Assembly (NCBI RefSeq): GCF_003627995.1 | Contig: NZ_CP032707.1 | Coordinates: 124,001 to 188,000 of the forward strand | DNA length: 64,000 bases | Source: Brevundimonas naejangsanensis | Lineage (GTDB): Bacteria; Pseudomonadota; Alphaproteobacteria; Caulobacterales; Caulobacteraceae | Direction: 5' to 3' | Shown: positions 56,165 to 64,000 of the stretch, piece after piece | Numbering within the stretch: the first letter of the stretch is position 1 | How the letters are laid out: the number at the start of each line of letters is the position of its first letter | Notes under the pieces: generated by a model | Seen by the model: only the letters and a program-made list of their open reading frames with translations | Told to the model about the DNA's origin: nothing | Database searches by the model: none | Made by a program: the position numbers and the translations under genes

Positions 56165-56563
56165 ATGACATTGCCCGACGACATCCTGGCCCTGGCGAAC
56201 CGCTTCATCGAGGCCATCCAGGCCGGCGACCTCGAGTCGGTGAAGGACTGCTACCACCCCAAGGTCGAGGTCTGGCTGAACACGACCGGCGTCGCCGTGG
56301 ACCGCGAAGCCAGCCTGGCCGTCCTCAGCGGCTTCGCCGCCAGAACGTCCGAACGACGCTATGAGGACCGGCGCCTGCGCCTTCTGACCGACGGCTATGT
56401 GCAGCAGCACGTGCTGCGCGCCGTGCACATTGCCGGGCCGGTCCTGACCCTGCCCGCCGTCCTGGTCTGCAAGGTCAGGGACGGTCGCATCGTCCGGCTG
56501 GAGGAATATTTCGACTCCGCCCCCCTGGCCGTCTGGCGCGCCCAGGCCGCCGCGGCCGCCTGA
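56165..56563 (+). CDS. NTF2-like/SnoaL-type protein
   Basis: This is a 132-residue protein of the NTF2-like superfamily (SnoaL, ketosteroid isomerase and dehydratase relatives). Typical features are ANRFIEAIQAGDLESVKDCYHPKVEVWLNT at the front and VCKVRDGRIVRLEEYFDSAPLA at the end. It starts 15 bases after the monooxygenase stop, so it is cotranscribed and probably acts on the hydroxylated product or a related intermediate. The exact reaction cannot be inferred, since this fold hosts isomerases, cyclases, dehydratases and binding proteins. Confidence 0.8.
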   Translation: MTLPDDILALANRFIEAIQAGDLESVKDCYHPKVEVWLNTTGVAVDREASLAVLSGFAARTSERRYEDRRLRLLTDGYVQQHVLRAVHIAGPVLTLPAVLVCKVRDGRIVRLEEYFDSAPLAVWRAQAAAAA

Positions 56564-56606
56564 TGCCTTTTCCTCCGTTCCAGTTCCAGTATTCAGGAGT
56601 TCGCGG

Positions 56607-57935
56607 ATGACCGCCGCCTCGCCCCCCTCCGCCTCGCGCCCTCGCTACGCCGTCTACGTCGTCCTGGTCCTGATGGTCGCCTACATGCTGTCCTTCATGG
56701 ACCGGGTGCTGATCAGCCTGATGATCGACCCCATCCGCACGGAACTGGGCCTGGGCGACACCCAGGTCGGCCTTCTGGTCGGCTTCGGCTTCGTGCTGCT
56801 CTATTCGATCATGGGCATTCCCTTCGGCGCGATCGCCGACAGCGGCAATCGTCGCAACCTGATGGTGGGCGGCGTTCTGGGCTGGAGCGCGGCCACCGCG
56901 GTCAGCGGCTTCGCCGGCGGCTTCATCAGCCTGTTGGCGGCGCGAGCCATGGTCGGCATCGGCGAGGCGACCCTGTCGCCGGCGGCCTATTCCACCATCG
57001 CCGACCGGTTCGAGAAGCGGAAGCTGGGTTTCGCCGTCAGCCTTTACAACATGGGCGTGTCCCTCGGCGGGGGCGTGGCCATGCTGTTCGGCGGCGTCCT
57101 GGTCGCCTGGGCCATGGCCACCGCCGTTCCTCTGCCCTGGGGCGAGTTGACGGGCTGGCGCCTGGCCTTCGTCGCCGTGGGTCTGCTGGGCGTGCCCCTG
57201 GCCGCCGTCATGCTGCTGACCGTGCGCGAGGCGCCGCGCCGCCAGGGCGGGATCAAGCCTCCGCCGTTGAGCGCCCTGTGGGCCCTGGCCATGCGTCACA
57301 AGGCAGCCTTCGCCGCCGTGGTGATCGGCTATTCCATCCTGGTCATCGCCGCCTATGGCGCCATGCTGTGGGCCCCCGTCCACTTCGCCCGCGCCCATGG
57401 CATGAGCCCAGCCCATCTCGGCCTGGCCTTCGGAGTCATCATCGGCCTGTTCGGCACTGTCGGCCTGGCTATCGGCGGCCTGCTGTCCGACCGCTCGGCC
57501 AAGCGCGGCCACCCGGACGCTCCGGTCCGCATCGTCCTGGCCTCGGCCGTCCTCCAGTTTCCGCTGATGATGGGCGCCTATCTGGCCAGCGACACCACCG
57601 TCGCCCTGGTTCTGGCGGCGGCGGGCATGGCCACCGTCTCGACCATAGGCGGCCTGCAGGCGGGCACGCTGCAGATCCTGACGCCCGCCTCCATGCGCGG
57701 GCGGATGACCGCCATCTATCTGCTGGTCGCCAACATGGCCGGCATGGGGCTAGGTCCGCTCGTCACCGGCTTCGTCAGCGAGCACCTGTTCGACGGCCCG
57801 ACCAGCTTGGGCAAGGCCCTAGCCCTGGTGACGGCCGTGTCGCTGACCATCGGCGTCGCCCTGCTGCTGCTGGCCCGCAAGGCCATCATCGCCGCCGTCC
57901 TGGACAATGATCGCGCCGAGGCGGAAGCGGGCTGA
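56607..57935 (+). CDS. MFS transporter, spinster-type
   Basis: This is a 442-residue inner-membrane transporter of the major facilitator superfamily, about 12 helices. The first helix VLVLMVAYMLSFMDRVLISL, with DRVLIS and the following PIRTELGLGDTQVGLLVGFGFVLLYSIMGIPFGAIADSGNRRN, is typical of the spinster-like group common in sphingomonads. A second signature is LLSDRSAKRG in the middle. AGGAG lies 9 bases before the ATG. It is downstream of the NTF2-like gene and ends at a bidirectional terminator. It may import the substrate across the inner membrane after the TonB receptor; this is inferred from position. Confidence 0.88.
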   Translation: MTAASPPSASRPRYAVYVVLVLMVAYMLSFMDRVLISLMIDPIRTELGLGDTQVGLLVGFGFVLLYSIMGIPFGAIADSGNRRNLMVGGVLGWSAATAVSGFAGGFISLLAARAMVGIGEATLSPAAYSTIADRFEKRKLGFAVSLYNMGVSLGGGVAMLFGGVLVAWAMATAVPLPWGELTGWRLAFVAVGLLGVPLAAVMLLTVREAPRRQGGIKPPPLSALWALAMRHKAAFAAVVIGYSILVIAAYGAMLWAPVHFARAHGMSPAHLGLAFGVIIGLFGTVGLAIGGLLSDRSAKRGHPDAPVRIVLASAVLQFPLMMGAYLASDTTVALVLAAAGMATVSTIGGLQAGTLQILTPASMRGRMTAIYLLVANMAGMGLGPLVTGFVSEHLFDGPTSLGKALALVTAVSLTIGVALLLLARKAIIAAVLDNDRAEAEAG

Positions 57936-57960
57936 GGGCCTGTCCCGATCCGTCACAGCA

Positions 57961-57993
57961 AAAACCCCCGCCGGTCGAACCGGCGGGGGTTTT
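57961..57993. terminator. Bidirectional intrinsic terminator between MFS and CoA ligase genes
   Basis: AAAACCCCCGCCGGT and ACCGGCGGGGGTTTT are perfect 15-base inverted arms with a 3-base loop. T-runs follow on both strands (TTTTCTTTT on the plus strand). The flanking genes are convergent. Confidence 0.9.
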
Positions 57994-58030
57994 CTTTTGT
58001 TCGCCGGGACGAGCGGGTTTCGCCGTCCCC

Positions 58031-59566
58031 TCACCCCGCCGCCTTCACGTCCTTCCAATACTCGTCGCGGATCAGTCGCTTGTAGAGCTTGCCCGTGTCG
58101 TGACGCGGCAGCTCCCGCATGAAGTCGAACTGGCGCGGAGCCTTGATCCCGGACAGCGATCGCCGCGCCCAGGCGGACAGCGCCTCGGCGAATTCAGGCG
58201 TGGCGTCGGCCCAGTCGGCGGGCTGGATCACCGCCACGACGCGCTCCCCCATCTCGGGACAGGGCGCGCCGATCACGGCGGCGTCGGCCACCTGCGGGTG
58301 TTGGATCAGCAGGTTCTCGATCTCCTGCGGGTAGATGTTCACCCCGCCCGAGATGATCATGAAGCTCTTGCGGTCGGTCAGGAACAGATAGCCGTCCTCG
58401 TCCAGCCGCCCGACATCGCCCAGGGTCGTCCAGCCGCGCGCGTCATAGGCCGTCGCCGTCTTCTCCGGGTCGTTGTGATACTCGAACGGATGGTCGCCCT
58501 GAAAATAGATGTTCCCGACCTCGCCGGGCGGCAATTCGTTCCCCTCGTCGTCGCAGATATGGACGACGCAGAAGTTGGCCTTCCCCACCGAGCCGGGCTT
58601 CCTCAGCCACTCCTCGGAGGTGATGATGGTCATGCCGTTGCCCTCGGTCCCAGCGTAGTATTCGATCAGGATCGGGCCGAACCAGTCGATCATCGCCTGC
58701 TTGACCGGAACCGGGCACGGGGCCGAGGCGTGGATGGCCAGCTTCAGGGTCGAGACGTCGTATTTGGCGCGGACCTCGTCCGGCAGTTTCAACATGCGGA
58801 TGAAGTGGGTCGGCACCCACTGGCTGTGGGTCACGCCATGACGGTCTATGGCCGCAAGGGCCAGTTCGGCGTCGAACTTCTCCATCAGAACCACTGTGCC
58901 GCCCAGGTGCTGCACCGCCATGGACCAACGCAGCGGCGCGGCGTGATACAGGGGCGCCGGGCACAGATAGATGCTGGCCTCGTCCACGCCGAAGCGGGCC
59001 TTGGCCACCACCGTGGTCATGGGCATGGCGGTGACGTCGCCGTCCTTCGGCAGTTCCGGTCGGATGCCCTTCGGCCGCCCCGTGGTGCCTGAGGAATAGA
59101 GCATCTCTCCGCCCGCGACCTCGTCGGCGATGCGGCTGGCGGGCTGCGTCGCGACCTCGTCCTCCCACACGCGATAGCCCGGCACGACGCCGCCCAGCGA
59201 GAATAGCGCCAGGTCCGACAGCCCCGCCGGCAGGGCCGCCGTGTTGGGCAGGTCCGCGCCCGCGATCAGCACCTTGGCGCCGCAGTCGCGAGCGATGTAG
59301 TCGACCTCGGCGAGAGTCAGCCGCGACGACAGGGCGACGAAATAAAGCCCCGACCGCTGCGCCGCCCAGGCCAGGGCGAAATAGTCGGGCGTATTGCTCA
59401 GGCACACCGCGACCGCGTCGCCGGGCCTCAATCCCAGCGCGCGCAACAGATGAGCGGCGCGGTTGGAGGCGTCCTCCAGCTCACGAAAGGTCGTGACCGC
59501 GCCCGACTGGGCCATGATCAGGGCGGGCTTGTCGGGGGTGACGGCGGCGAAATGGCTGGGATGCAT
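58031..59566 (-). CDS. AMP-dependent acyl-CoA synthetase/ligase
   Basis: This is an ANL-superfamily enzyme that activates a carboxylic acid to its CoA thioester via an acyl-adenylate. The 511-residue protein has the P-loop-like motif MLYSSGTTGRPKGI, the A5-type IEYYAGTEGNGMTII, and the motifs GWTTLGDVGRLDEDGYLFLTDR and MIISGGVNIYPQEIE. The end has the catalytic Lys region LPRHDTGKLYKRLIRDEY. It resembles FadD13-like ligases for medium or branched and aromatic acids; the substrate is unknown. It is divergent from the CoA transferase gene, with two TGTCA-type sites in the 150-base gap. Confidence 0.91.
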   Translation of the reverse strand: MHPSHFAAVTPDKPALIMAQSGAVTTFRELEDASNRAAHLLRALGLRPGDAVAVCLSNTPDYFALAWAAQRSGLYFVALSSRLTLAEVDYIARDCGAKVLIAGADLPNTAALPAGLSDLALFSLGGVVPGYRVWEDEVATQPASRIADEVAGGEMLYSSGTTGRPKGIRPELPKDGDVTAMPMTTVVAKARFGVDEASIYLCPAPLYHAAPLRWSMAVQHLGGTVVLMEKFDAELALAAIDRHGVTHSQWVPTHFIRMLKLPDEVRAKYDVSTLKLAIHASAPCPVPVKQAMIDWFGPILIEYYAGTEGNGMTIITSEEWLRKPGSVGKANFCVVHICDDEGNELPPGEVGNIYFQGDHPFEYHNDPEKTATAYDARGWTTLGDVGRLDEDGYLFLTDRKSFMIISGGVNIYPQEIENLLIQHPQVADAAVIGAPCPEMGERVVAVIQPADWADATPEFAEALSAWARRSLSGIKAPRQFDFMRELPRHDTGKLYKRLIRDEYWKDVKAAG

Positions 59567-59619
59567 CGGCTTGCTCGAATGACGCGGGGCTCGGCCGCCC
59601 GTCGGGACGGACAGAGTTT

Positions 59620-59636
59620 TGTCAATTTATTTGTCA
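59620..59636. promoter_or_regulatory. TGTCA-N7-TGTCA site in the ligase-CoA transferase gap
   Basis: TGTCAATTTATTTGTCA has the same 17-base layout as the shared operator, but the right arm is a direct rather than an inverted copy. It lies 54 bases upstream of the ligase start. Its TGTCAATTTAT core equals the reverse strand of the site at 59689-59705. Confidence 0.5.
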
Positions 59637-59688
59637 ACTTCAACCCTCGACCTCGGCGTTGACTTTCGCGCCCGGCCCCGCCAGTGCT

Positions 59689-59705
59689 TGTAAGATAAAT
59701 TGACA
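59689..59705. promoter_or_regulatory. Shared 17-bp operator, copy 3, before the CoA transferase
   Basis: TGTAAGATAAATTGACA fits TGTCA-N7-TGACA with one mismatch. It ends 11 bases before the CaiB-type gene's ATG, so a bound repressor would block the promoter or ribosome site. Confidence 0.6.
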
Positions 59706-59716
59706 TTTTGGAGCGC

Positions 59717-60880
59717 ATGACCTTGACCAGCCCCTCGCTGAACGGCCCCCTGGACGGCCTCAAGGTCGTGGAGATGGGCCAGCTCATCGCCGGCCCCTTC
59801 TGCGGCCAGCTGCTGGGCGACATGGGCGCCGAGGTGGTCAAGCTCGAGGCGCCAGGCGTCGGCGATCCCATGCGCCACTGGGGCCAGGGCGAGGTTCCGA
59901 CCTGGTGGCGGGTCATCGCCCGCAACAAATTCTCGGTCGCCGTGGACCTGCGCTCTGCCGAGGGCCAACAGACGGCGCGCGACCTGATCGCCCAGGCCGA
60001 CATCCTGATCGAGAACTTCCGCCCCGGCACGCTCGAGAAGTGGAACCTGGCGCCCGCCGACCTGATGGCGGCCAATCCGCGTCTGATCGTGGTGCGGGTC
60101 TCCGGCTACGGCCAGACCGGCCCCTATTCCTCGCGCGCGGGCTTCGGCGGCATCGGCGAGGCGATGGGGGGCTGGCGCGCCATCGTCGGCGAGCCCGACC
60201 GGGCGCCGTCGCGCATGGGCGTCTCGATCGGCGACACCCTGGCCGCCACCTACGGCTGCATGGGGGCCCTGGCGGCGCTGCAGGCCCGCGAGCGCACCGG
60301 CCGGGGCCAGGTGGTCGACAGTTCGCTGTATGAAAGCGTGCTGCAGGTCATGGAAAGCCTGATCCCCGAATATGCGATCAACGGCCACAAGCGCACGCGC
60401 ACCGGCTCGGTCCTGCCCAAGATCGCGCCGTCGAACGTCTATCCCTGCGCCGACGGCGAATATCTGATCGGGGCCAACCAGGACGCCGTCTTCGCGCGGC
60501 TGTGCACGGCCATGGGCCGCCCCGAACTGGCCAGCGACGCGCGCTACGCCACCCATCTGGCGCGCGGCGACCATCAGACGGAACTGGACGGTCTGGTCAG
60601 CGACTGGACCCGGACGCTGAAGGTGCAGGAACTGGAAAACCTGATGATCGAGCACGCCGTCCCGGCGGGCCGGGTATATGACGCCGAAGACATGATGGCC
60701 GACCCCCACTTCGCGGCGCGCGAGGCCATCATCAGCGTGCCTGATCCCGTCCTGGGCGAGGTGCCGATGCAGAACGTCTTCCCCCGGCTGTCGGACACGC
60801 CTGGAGCCGTGCGCCGCCCGGCCCCGCTGGAGGTCGGCCAGGACACGGCGGAAATCCTGTCGCGCTGGCTGGGGGCCTGA
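59717..60880 (+). CDS. CaiB/BaiF family (class III) CoA transferase
   Basis: This enzyme transfers CoA between carboxylic acids (class III, family of formyl-CoA transferase, CaiB and alpha-methylacyl-CoA racemase). The 387-residue protein opens GLKVVEMGQLIAGPFCGQLLGDMGAEVVKLE, with NFRPGTLEKW and VVRVSGYGQTGPYSSRAGFG following. The catalytic Asp is expected in MGVSIGDTLAATYG. The ATG at 59717 gives MTLTSPSLNGPLDG; a TTG at 59708 is also open. It is divergent from the CoA ligase and convergent with leuD. Its acid substrate is unknown; possible choices with LeuCD nearby are discussed in the findings. Confidence 0.9.
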   Translation: MTLTSPSLNGPLDGLKVVEMGQLIAGPFCGQLLGDMGAEVVKLEAPGVGDPMRHWGQGEVPTWWRVIARNKFSVAVDLRSAEGQQTARDLIAQADILIENFRPGTLEKWNLAPADLMAANPRLIVVRVSGYGQTGPYSSRAGFGGIGEAMGGWRAIVGEPDRAPSRMGVSIGDTLAATYGCMGALAALQARERTGRGQVVDSSLYESVLQVMESLIPEYAINGHKRTRTGSVLPKIAPSNVYPCADGEYLIGANQDAVFARLCTAMGRPELASDARYATHLARGDHQTELDGLVSDWTRTLKVQELENLMIEHAVPAGRVYDAEDMMADPHFAAREAIISVPDPVLGEVPMQNVFPRLSDTPGAVRRPAPLEVGQDTAEILSRWLGA

Positions 60881-60890
60881 TCCGCCAACA

Positions 60891-60960
60891 CCGTCATCCC
60901 GGAAGCCCGCAGGGCTATCCGGGACCGCCGGAAACGCGGCGTCTGCGGCCGGGATGACGG
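60891..60960. repeat. Dispersed intergenic repeat between CoA transferase and leuD
   Basis: CCGTCATCCCGG (60891-60902) and CCGGGATGACGG (60949-60960) are perfect 12-base inverted ends. The inner GCCCGCAGGGCTATCCGGG is shared with the element at 10929-11018. The genes on either side are convergent. Confidence 0.82.
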
Positions 60961-60966
60961 CGAAGG

Positions 60967-61572
60967 TTAGCCCAGGTGCGGGGCGGCGTAAGCGATCCGG
61001 CTTTCGAACCGCTCGATCTCGGCCATGCGCGCCCGGGCCGCGTCGATCTCGTCCTTGCCTTCCAGCAGCTTGGTCTTGTCGCCCGGCGCGATGGCGAAGG
61101 GCCAGACGCGACCGCCCGCCCTCACCGTCTGGTCCGGCAGGGAAACGCTGAACCGCGCCGTGGCCGGGTCGCGCGCCAGCGTCATCAGCGCCAGGCATTC
61201 CGCCTCGGCCATAACCAAGGGCAGGATGCCGTTCTTCAGGCAGTTGTTGCGGAAGATGTCGGCGAAGCTTGGCGCGATGACGCAGCGGATACCGAAGTCC
61301 AGCAGCGCCCAGGGCGCGTGCTCACGGCTGGAGCCGCAGCCGAAATTGTCGAGCGCGACCAGGACGCCCGCGCGATCCCACGGCGTCTGGTTCAGCACGA
61401 AGTCCGGGCGCGGCCGGTCATCGGCGTCGAAACGCAGCGGATGCAGCAGGATGCGTCCCAGGCCGGCGCGGGTCACGCCCTTGAGGAAGCGACCGGGCGC
61501 CAGCTTGTCCGTGTCCAGGTTGGCGATGGGCAGGGGCGCCGCGACGGCGTCCAGGGTGATGAAGGGCTGCAT
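60967..61572 (-). CDS. leuD: 3-isopropylmalate dehydratase small subunit
   Basis: This is the swivel-domain subunit of isopropylmalate isomerase, which works with LeuC to interconvert 2- and 3-isopropylmalate in leucine synthesis. The 201-residue protein has the family landmarks LPIANLDTDKLAPGRFLKGVTRAGLG, NFGCGSSREHAPWALLDFGIRCVIAPSFADIFRNNCLKNGILPL and SLPDQTVRAGG. It shares one base with the leuC stop (coupled). Its normal length and motifs fit authentic LeuD. Because it is placed with CoA-acid genes, a catabolic paralogue acting on methylmalate or citraconate is possible. Confidence 0.94.
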   Translation of the reverse strand: MQPFITLDAVAAPLPIANLDTDKLAPGRFLKGVTRAGLGRILLHPLRFDADDRPRPDFVLNQTPWDRAGVLVALDNFGCGSSREHAPWALLDFGIRCVIAPSFADIFRNNCLKNGILPLVMAEAECLALMTLARDPATARFSVSLPDQTVRAGGRVWPFAIAPGDKTKLLEGKDEIDAARARMAEIERFESRIAYAAPHLG

Positions 61573-62978
61573 CAGACCAGGCTCCGGACGTCGATCAGCC
61601 GCCCCGCCACGGCGGCGGCGGCGGCCATGGCGGGCGACATCAGGTGGGTGCGGCCGCCCGGCCCCTGACGGCCCTCGAAATTGCGGTTGGAGGTCGAGGC
61701 GCAGCGCTCGCCCGGCGCCAAGCGGTCAGGGTTCATGCCCAGGCACATGGAGCAGCCCGCCTCGCGCCACTCGAACCCGGCCTCGATGAAGACGCGGTCC
61801 AGCCCCTCGGCCTCGGCCCCCGCCTTGACCCGGCCCGAGCCGGGCACGACCAGGGCGCGCACACCCGCGGCCGCCCGCCGCCCCCGCGCCACGTCGGCGG
61901 CGGCGCGCAGGTCCTCCAGCCGCCCGTTGGTGCAACTGCCGATGAAGACGACGTCGATCGGCAGGCCCGCCAGGGGCTGGTCCGGCGCCAGGCCCATATA
62001 GTCCAGCATCCGTTCGACCTGGGCGCGCCGCGCCGGGTCCGCCACGGCGGCGGGATCGGGCGTGCGGCCGCCGATGGGCGTTGTAGTCTCGGGGCTGGTG
62101 CCCCAGGTGACCATGGGCTCGACGGCCGAGGCGTCGATCCGAACCACCTTGTCGTAGGTCGCGCCCGGATCGCTGGCCAAGGTCCGCCAATCGGCGACCG
62201 CCGCCGCGAAGGCCTCGCCCCGGGGCGCATGGGGACGGCCCTCCAGATAGGCGAAGGTCGTCTCGTCCGGCGCGATCAGGCCCGCGCGCGCGCCCGCCTC
62301 GATGGACATGTTGCAGACCGTCATCCGCCCTTCCATGTCCAGGGCGCGGATCGCCGGACCCGCATATTCGATGATGTGACCGGTGGCGCCGTCCGTGCCG
62401 ATGCGGCCGATAACGGCCAGGATCAGGTCCTTGGCCGTGACGCCGCGGCCGAGTTCACCCTCCACCTCGACCAGCATCGACCGGACGCGTTTCTGCACCA
62501 GGGTCTGGGTCGCCAGGACGTGCTCGACCTCGGAGGTGCCGATGCCAAAGGCCAGAGCGCCGAAAGCCCCATGGGTGGCGGTGTGGCTGTCGCCGCAGAC
62601 GATGGTCGTGCCCGGCAGGGTCAGCCCTTGCTCCGGCCCGACCACGTGGACGATGCCCTGGTCCGGGCTGTCCAGAGGAATCCACGGCAGGCCGAACTCA
62701 GCCGCGTTCGCCTCCAACTGCTCGATCTGCGCCCGACTTTCGGGATCGAGGATGCCCGCCCCCCGGTTCAGGGTCGGCACGTTGTGATCGGCTACGGCCA
62801 GGGTCCGGTCGGGCGCATGGACTCCGATCCCGCGCTGGCGCAGGCCCTCGAAGGCCTGGGGGCTGGTGACCTCGTGGACGAGATGGAAGTCGACGTACAT
62901 CAGCATATCGCCGTCGCCGAGGTCGGCGACAAAGTGCCGGTCGTAGATCTTGTCCAGCAGGGTGCAGGGCGCGGTCAT
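61572..62978 (-). CDS. leuC: 3-isopropylmalate dehydratase large subunit
   Basis: This is the aconitase-family 4Fe-4S subunit of isopropylmalate isomerase. The 468-residue protein opens [20 protein letters not shown] and has [54 protein letters not shown], the cluster Cys in [13 protein letters not shown], and the pair in [39 protein letters not shown] ends the catalytic part. The ATG at 62978 has GAGGAGG just upstream and lies 10 bases after the crotonase stop; upstream extension adds nothing conserved. It is therefore cotranscribed with the crotonase gene, unusual for leucine synthesis genes. Confidence 0.94.
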   Translation of the reverse strand: MTAPCTLLDKIYDRHFVADLGDGDMLMYVDFHLVHEVTSPQAFEGLRQRGIGVHAPDRTLAVADHNVPTLNRGAGILDPESRAQIEQLEANAAEFGLPWIPLDSPDQGIVHVVGPEQGLTLPGTTIVCGDSHTATHGAFGALAFGIGTSEVEHVLATQTLVQKRVRSMLVEVEGELGRGVTAKDLILAVIGRIGTDGATGHIIEYAGPAIRALDMEGRMTVCNMSIEAGARAGLIAPDETTFAYLEGRPHAPRGEAFAAAVADWRTLASDPGATYDKVVRIDASAVEPMVTWGTSPETTTPIGGRTPDPAAVADPARRAQVERMLDYMGLAPDQPLAGLPIDVVFIGSCTNGRLEDLRAAADVARGRRAAAGVRALVVPGSGRVKAGAEAEGLDRVFIEAGFEWREAGCSMCLGMNPDRLAPGERCASTSNRNFEGRQGPGGRTHLMSPAMAAAAAVAGRLIDVRSLV

Positions 62979-62988
62979 CTCAGCCTCC

Positions 62989-63747
62989 TCAGCGGCCAGT
63001 GAAGCGCGCGGGGCGACGGGCGATGAAGGCGGCGGCGCCTTCACGGAAATCGGCCGTGCGCCCCGCCTCCCCTTGCGCCTCGCGCTCGAGATCCAGGGCC
63101 TGAGCGAAGCCGAGATCCAGAGCCGCCCGCGCGGTGCGGCGCACGGCGGCGTAGGCCTGCGTCGGCCCGCTGGCCAGCCGCTCCAGCAGGGCCTCGGCTT
63201 CGCTGACCAGCACTTCAGGATCGACGGCCTTCCAGGCCAGGCCCCAGTCCAGCGCCTGGTCCGCCGTGATGCGCTCGCCGGTCATCATCAGGCTCATGGC
63301 CCGGTGCCAGCCCAGGGTCCGCGGCAGCAGCCAGCTGGCCCCGCCGTCCGGCGCCAGCCCCACCTGAGCGAAGGCGTAGGCCAGGAAGGCCGAGCGCGAC
63401 ATGACGATCATGTCGGCGGCCAGGGCGATCGACGCCCCCGCCCCGATCGCCGGGCCGTTGACCGCCGCGACCAGGGGGATCGGCAAGTCCGCCAGCTTGA
63501 GCAGCAGGGGGTTGATGTGGCTTTCCAGGATGGCCCCGGCGTCCTGGGGCAGCGGCTCCGACAGCGTGCCCCCGGCGCAGAAGGCCCGGCCCGCCCCGGT
63601 GATCATCAGGGCGCGGGCGCCCGAAGCCACGGCGGCGTCGACGGCGGCGTCCAGCGCCTCGACCATGGGTTCGGTCAGGGCGTTCATCCGCTGGGGCTGG
63701 TCGAGACGGATGATCGCGCCTTCGCCCTTGCGTTCAAAACCGATCAT
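62989..63747 (-). CDS. Enoyl-CoA hydratase/isomerase family protein, PaaG-like
   Basis: This is a crotonase-superfamily enzyme of 252 residues acting on a CoA thioester. [20 protein letters not shown] and [21 protein letters not shown] form the oxyanion hole. [44 protein letters not shown] matches PaaG (ring 1,2-epoxyphenylacetyl-CoA isomerase) and related isomerases. At the spot where true hydratases have Glu it has Asp, so simple hydration is less likely than isomerisation. The start at 63747 ([20 protein letters not shown]) agrees with family length; upstream frame to 63828 is not conserved. It leads leuC-leuD, and the shared operator at 63848-63864 lies 100 bases upstream. Confidence 0.86.
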   Translation of the reverse strand: MIGFERKGEGAIIRLDQPQRMNALTEPMVEALDAAVDAAVASGARALMITGAGRAFCAGGTLSEPLPQDAGAILESHINPLLLKLADLPIPLVAAVNGPAIGAGASIALAADMIVMSRSAFLAYAFAQVGLAPDGGASWLLPRTLGWHRAMSLMMTGERITADQALDWGLAWKAVDPEVLVSEAEALLERLASGPTQAYAAVRRTARAALDLGFAQALDLEREAQGEAGRTADFREGAAAFIARRPARFTGR

Positions 63748-63847
63748 CGCACACCTCGCCGCGCCGCCCCGGCCGCGCAACCGACGGCCCGGACAACGAA
63801 AAACGCCTGAACATGAGTTGACAGACATGGTTCGGGACGGGATTAGA

Positions 63848-63864
63848 TGTCAATAGATTTGACA
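63848..63864. promoter_or_regulatory. Shared 17-bp operator, copy 4, between crotonase and CoA ligase
   Basis: TGTCAATAGATTTGACA has perfect 6-base inverted arms (TGTCAA, TTGACA). It lies in the AT-rich gap between two divergent genes, 40 bases before the ligase ATG and 100 before the crotonase. A TTGACA at 63818 may be a -35 box whose -10 region the site would cover. Confidence 0.65.
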
Positions 63865-63904
63865 ATCTTTCCCGCCCTCCGCGGCGGCAGGAGCACCCCT
63901 TTCG

Positions 63905-64000
63905 ATGAGAATTACGCAGGGCCTGGTGCGCGCCGTCGTCACGGCCGCGAACCGCACCGCCACCATCGATGGAGACCGTCGCCGCACCTGGCGCGAGGTC
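63905..64000 (+). CDS. AMP-dependent acyl-CoA synthetase, N-terminal fragment (cut by window edge)
   Basis: Only 32 codons are present, beginning MRITQGLVRAVVTAANRTAT and ending GDRRRTWREV. The opening ITQGL plus a later TWREV is typical of the N-terminus of fatty-acid-type CoA ligases (ANL superfamily). The frame is open to the window edge. It is divergent from the PaaG-like crotonase and follows the shared operator. The short length keeps confidence moderate. Confidence 0.65.
   Translation, partial: MRITQGLVRAVVTAANRTATIDGDRRRTWREV

Overview
The window is one contiguous, very GC-rich, densely coded chromosomal segment. Gene content points to an aerobic alphaproteobacterium of the Caulobacterales, most like Brevundimonas or Caulobacter: five TonB-dependent receptors in 64 kb, a bc1 complex, a PccR-type short-chain acyl-CoA regulator, a COQ4-family protein, a canonical type II secretion operon and many starts with poor Shine-Dalgarno sequences. 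The genus is inferred from gene content, not from a marker gene. I see no rRNA, tRNA, CRISPR, phage or transposase.

Layout. 1-9.7 kb holds housekeeping genes: petB (cut by the window edge) and petA, trmL, an M19 dipeptidase, hemF with an FNR/FixK-like box, a frameshifted hybrid histidine kinase, a glutamine amidotransferase-like protein, an ABM-domain protein, rlmJ and a small membrane protein. 9.8-12.2 kb is the threonine-to-glycine pair tdh-kbl. 12.2-18.4 kb has an MliC/DUF4232 lipoprotein, a histidine-rich ZnuD-like receptor behind a Zur-like box, and a receptor with a long Gly/Pro-rich insert. 18.5-30.5 kb is a propionyl-CoA/methylmalonyl-CoA module: mce, the two mutase subunits, pccA and pccB, divergent pccR with TTTGCAAA sites, then mmsA with a divergent LysR gene. 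Together these take propionyl-CoA and valine-derived methylmalonate semialdehyde to succinyl-CoA.

30.6-36 kb has a small secreted protein, a TonB receptor, a COQ4-family gene and a TetR regulator. 36-46.3 kb is a complete gspCDEFGHIJKLM operon on the minus strand. It is followed upstream by a TonB receptor and a beta-helix-like lipoprotein that could be its surface cargo. 51-64 kb is an accessory catabolic region: an amino-acid permease, a TonB receptor, a group-D flavin monooxygenase-like protein, an NTF2/SnoaL protein, an MFS transporter, two AMP-dependent CoA ligases, a CaiB-type CoA transferase, LeuD/LeuC and a PaaG-like crotonase.

Two observations stand out. First, a palindromic repeat of about 46 bp lies in frame just before the prepilin cleavage site of three pseudopilin genes (gspG, gspH twice, gspJ). 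It recalls the coding palindromic elements of Rickettsia, but here it sits in leader peptides that are removed. Second, a shared 17-bp operator, TGTCA-N7-TGACA, occurs upstream of the receptor at 31.3-34.2 kb, the receptor at 52.8 kb, the ligase/CoA-transferase divergent pair and the crotonase/ligase divergent pair. It suggests one TetR-type regulon joining uptake and CoA-dependent degradation of an unknown, probably hydrophobic, substrate. Two families of intergenic inverted-repeat elements are scattered between genes.
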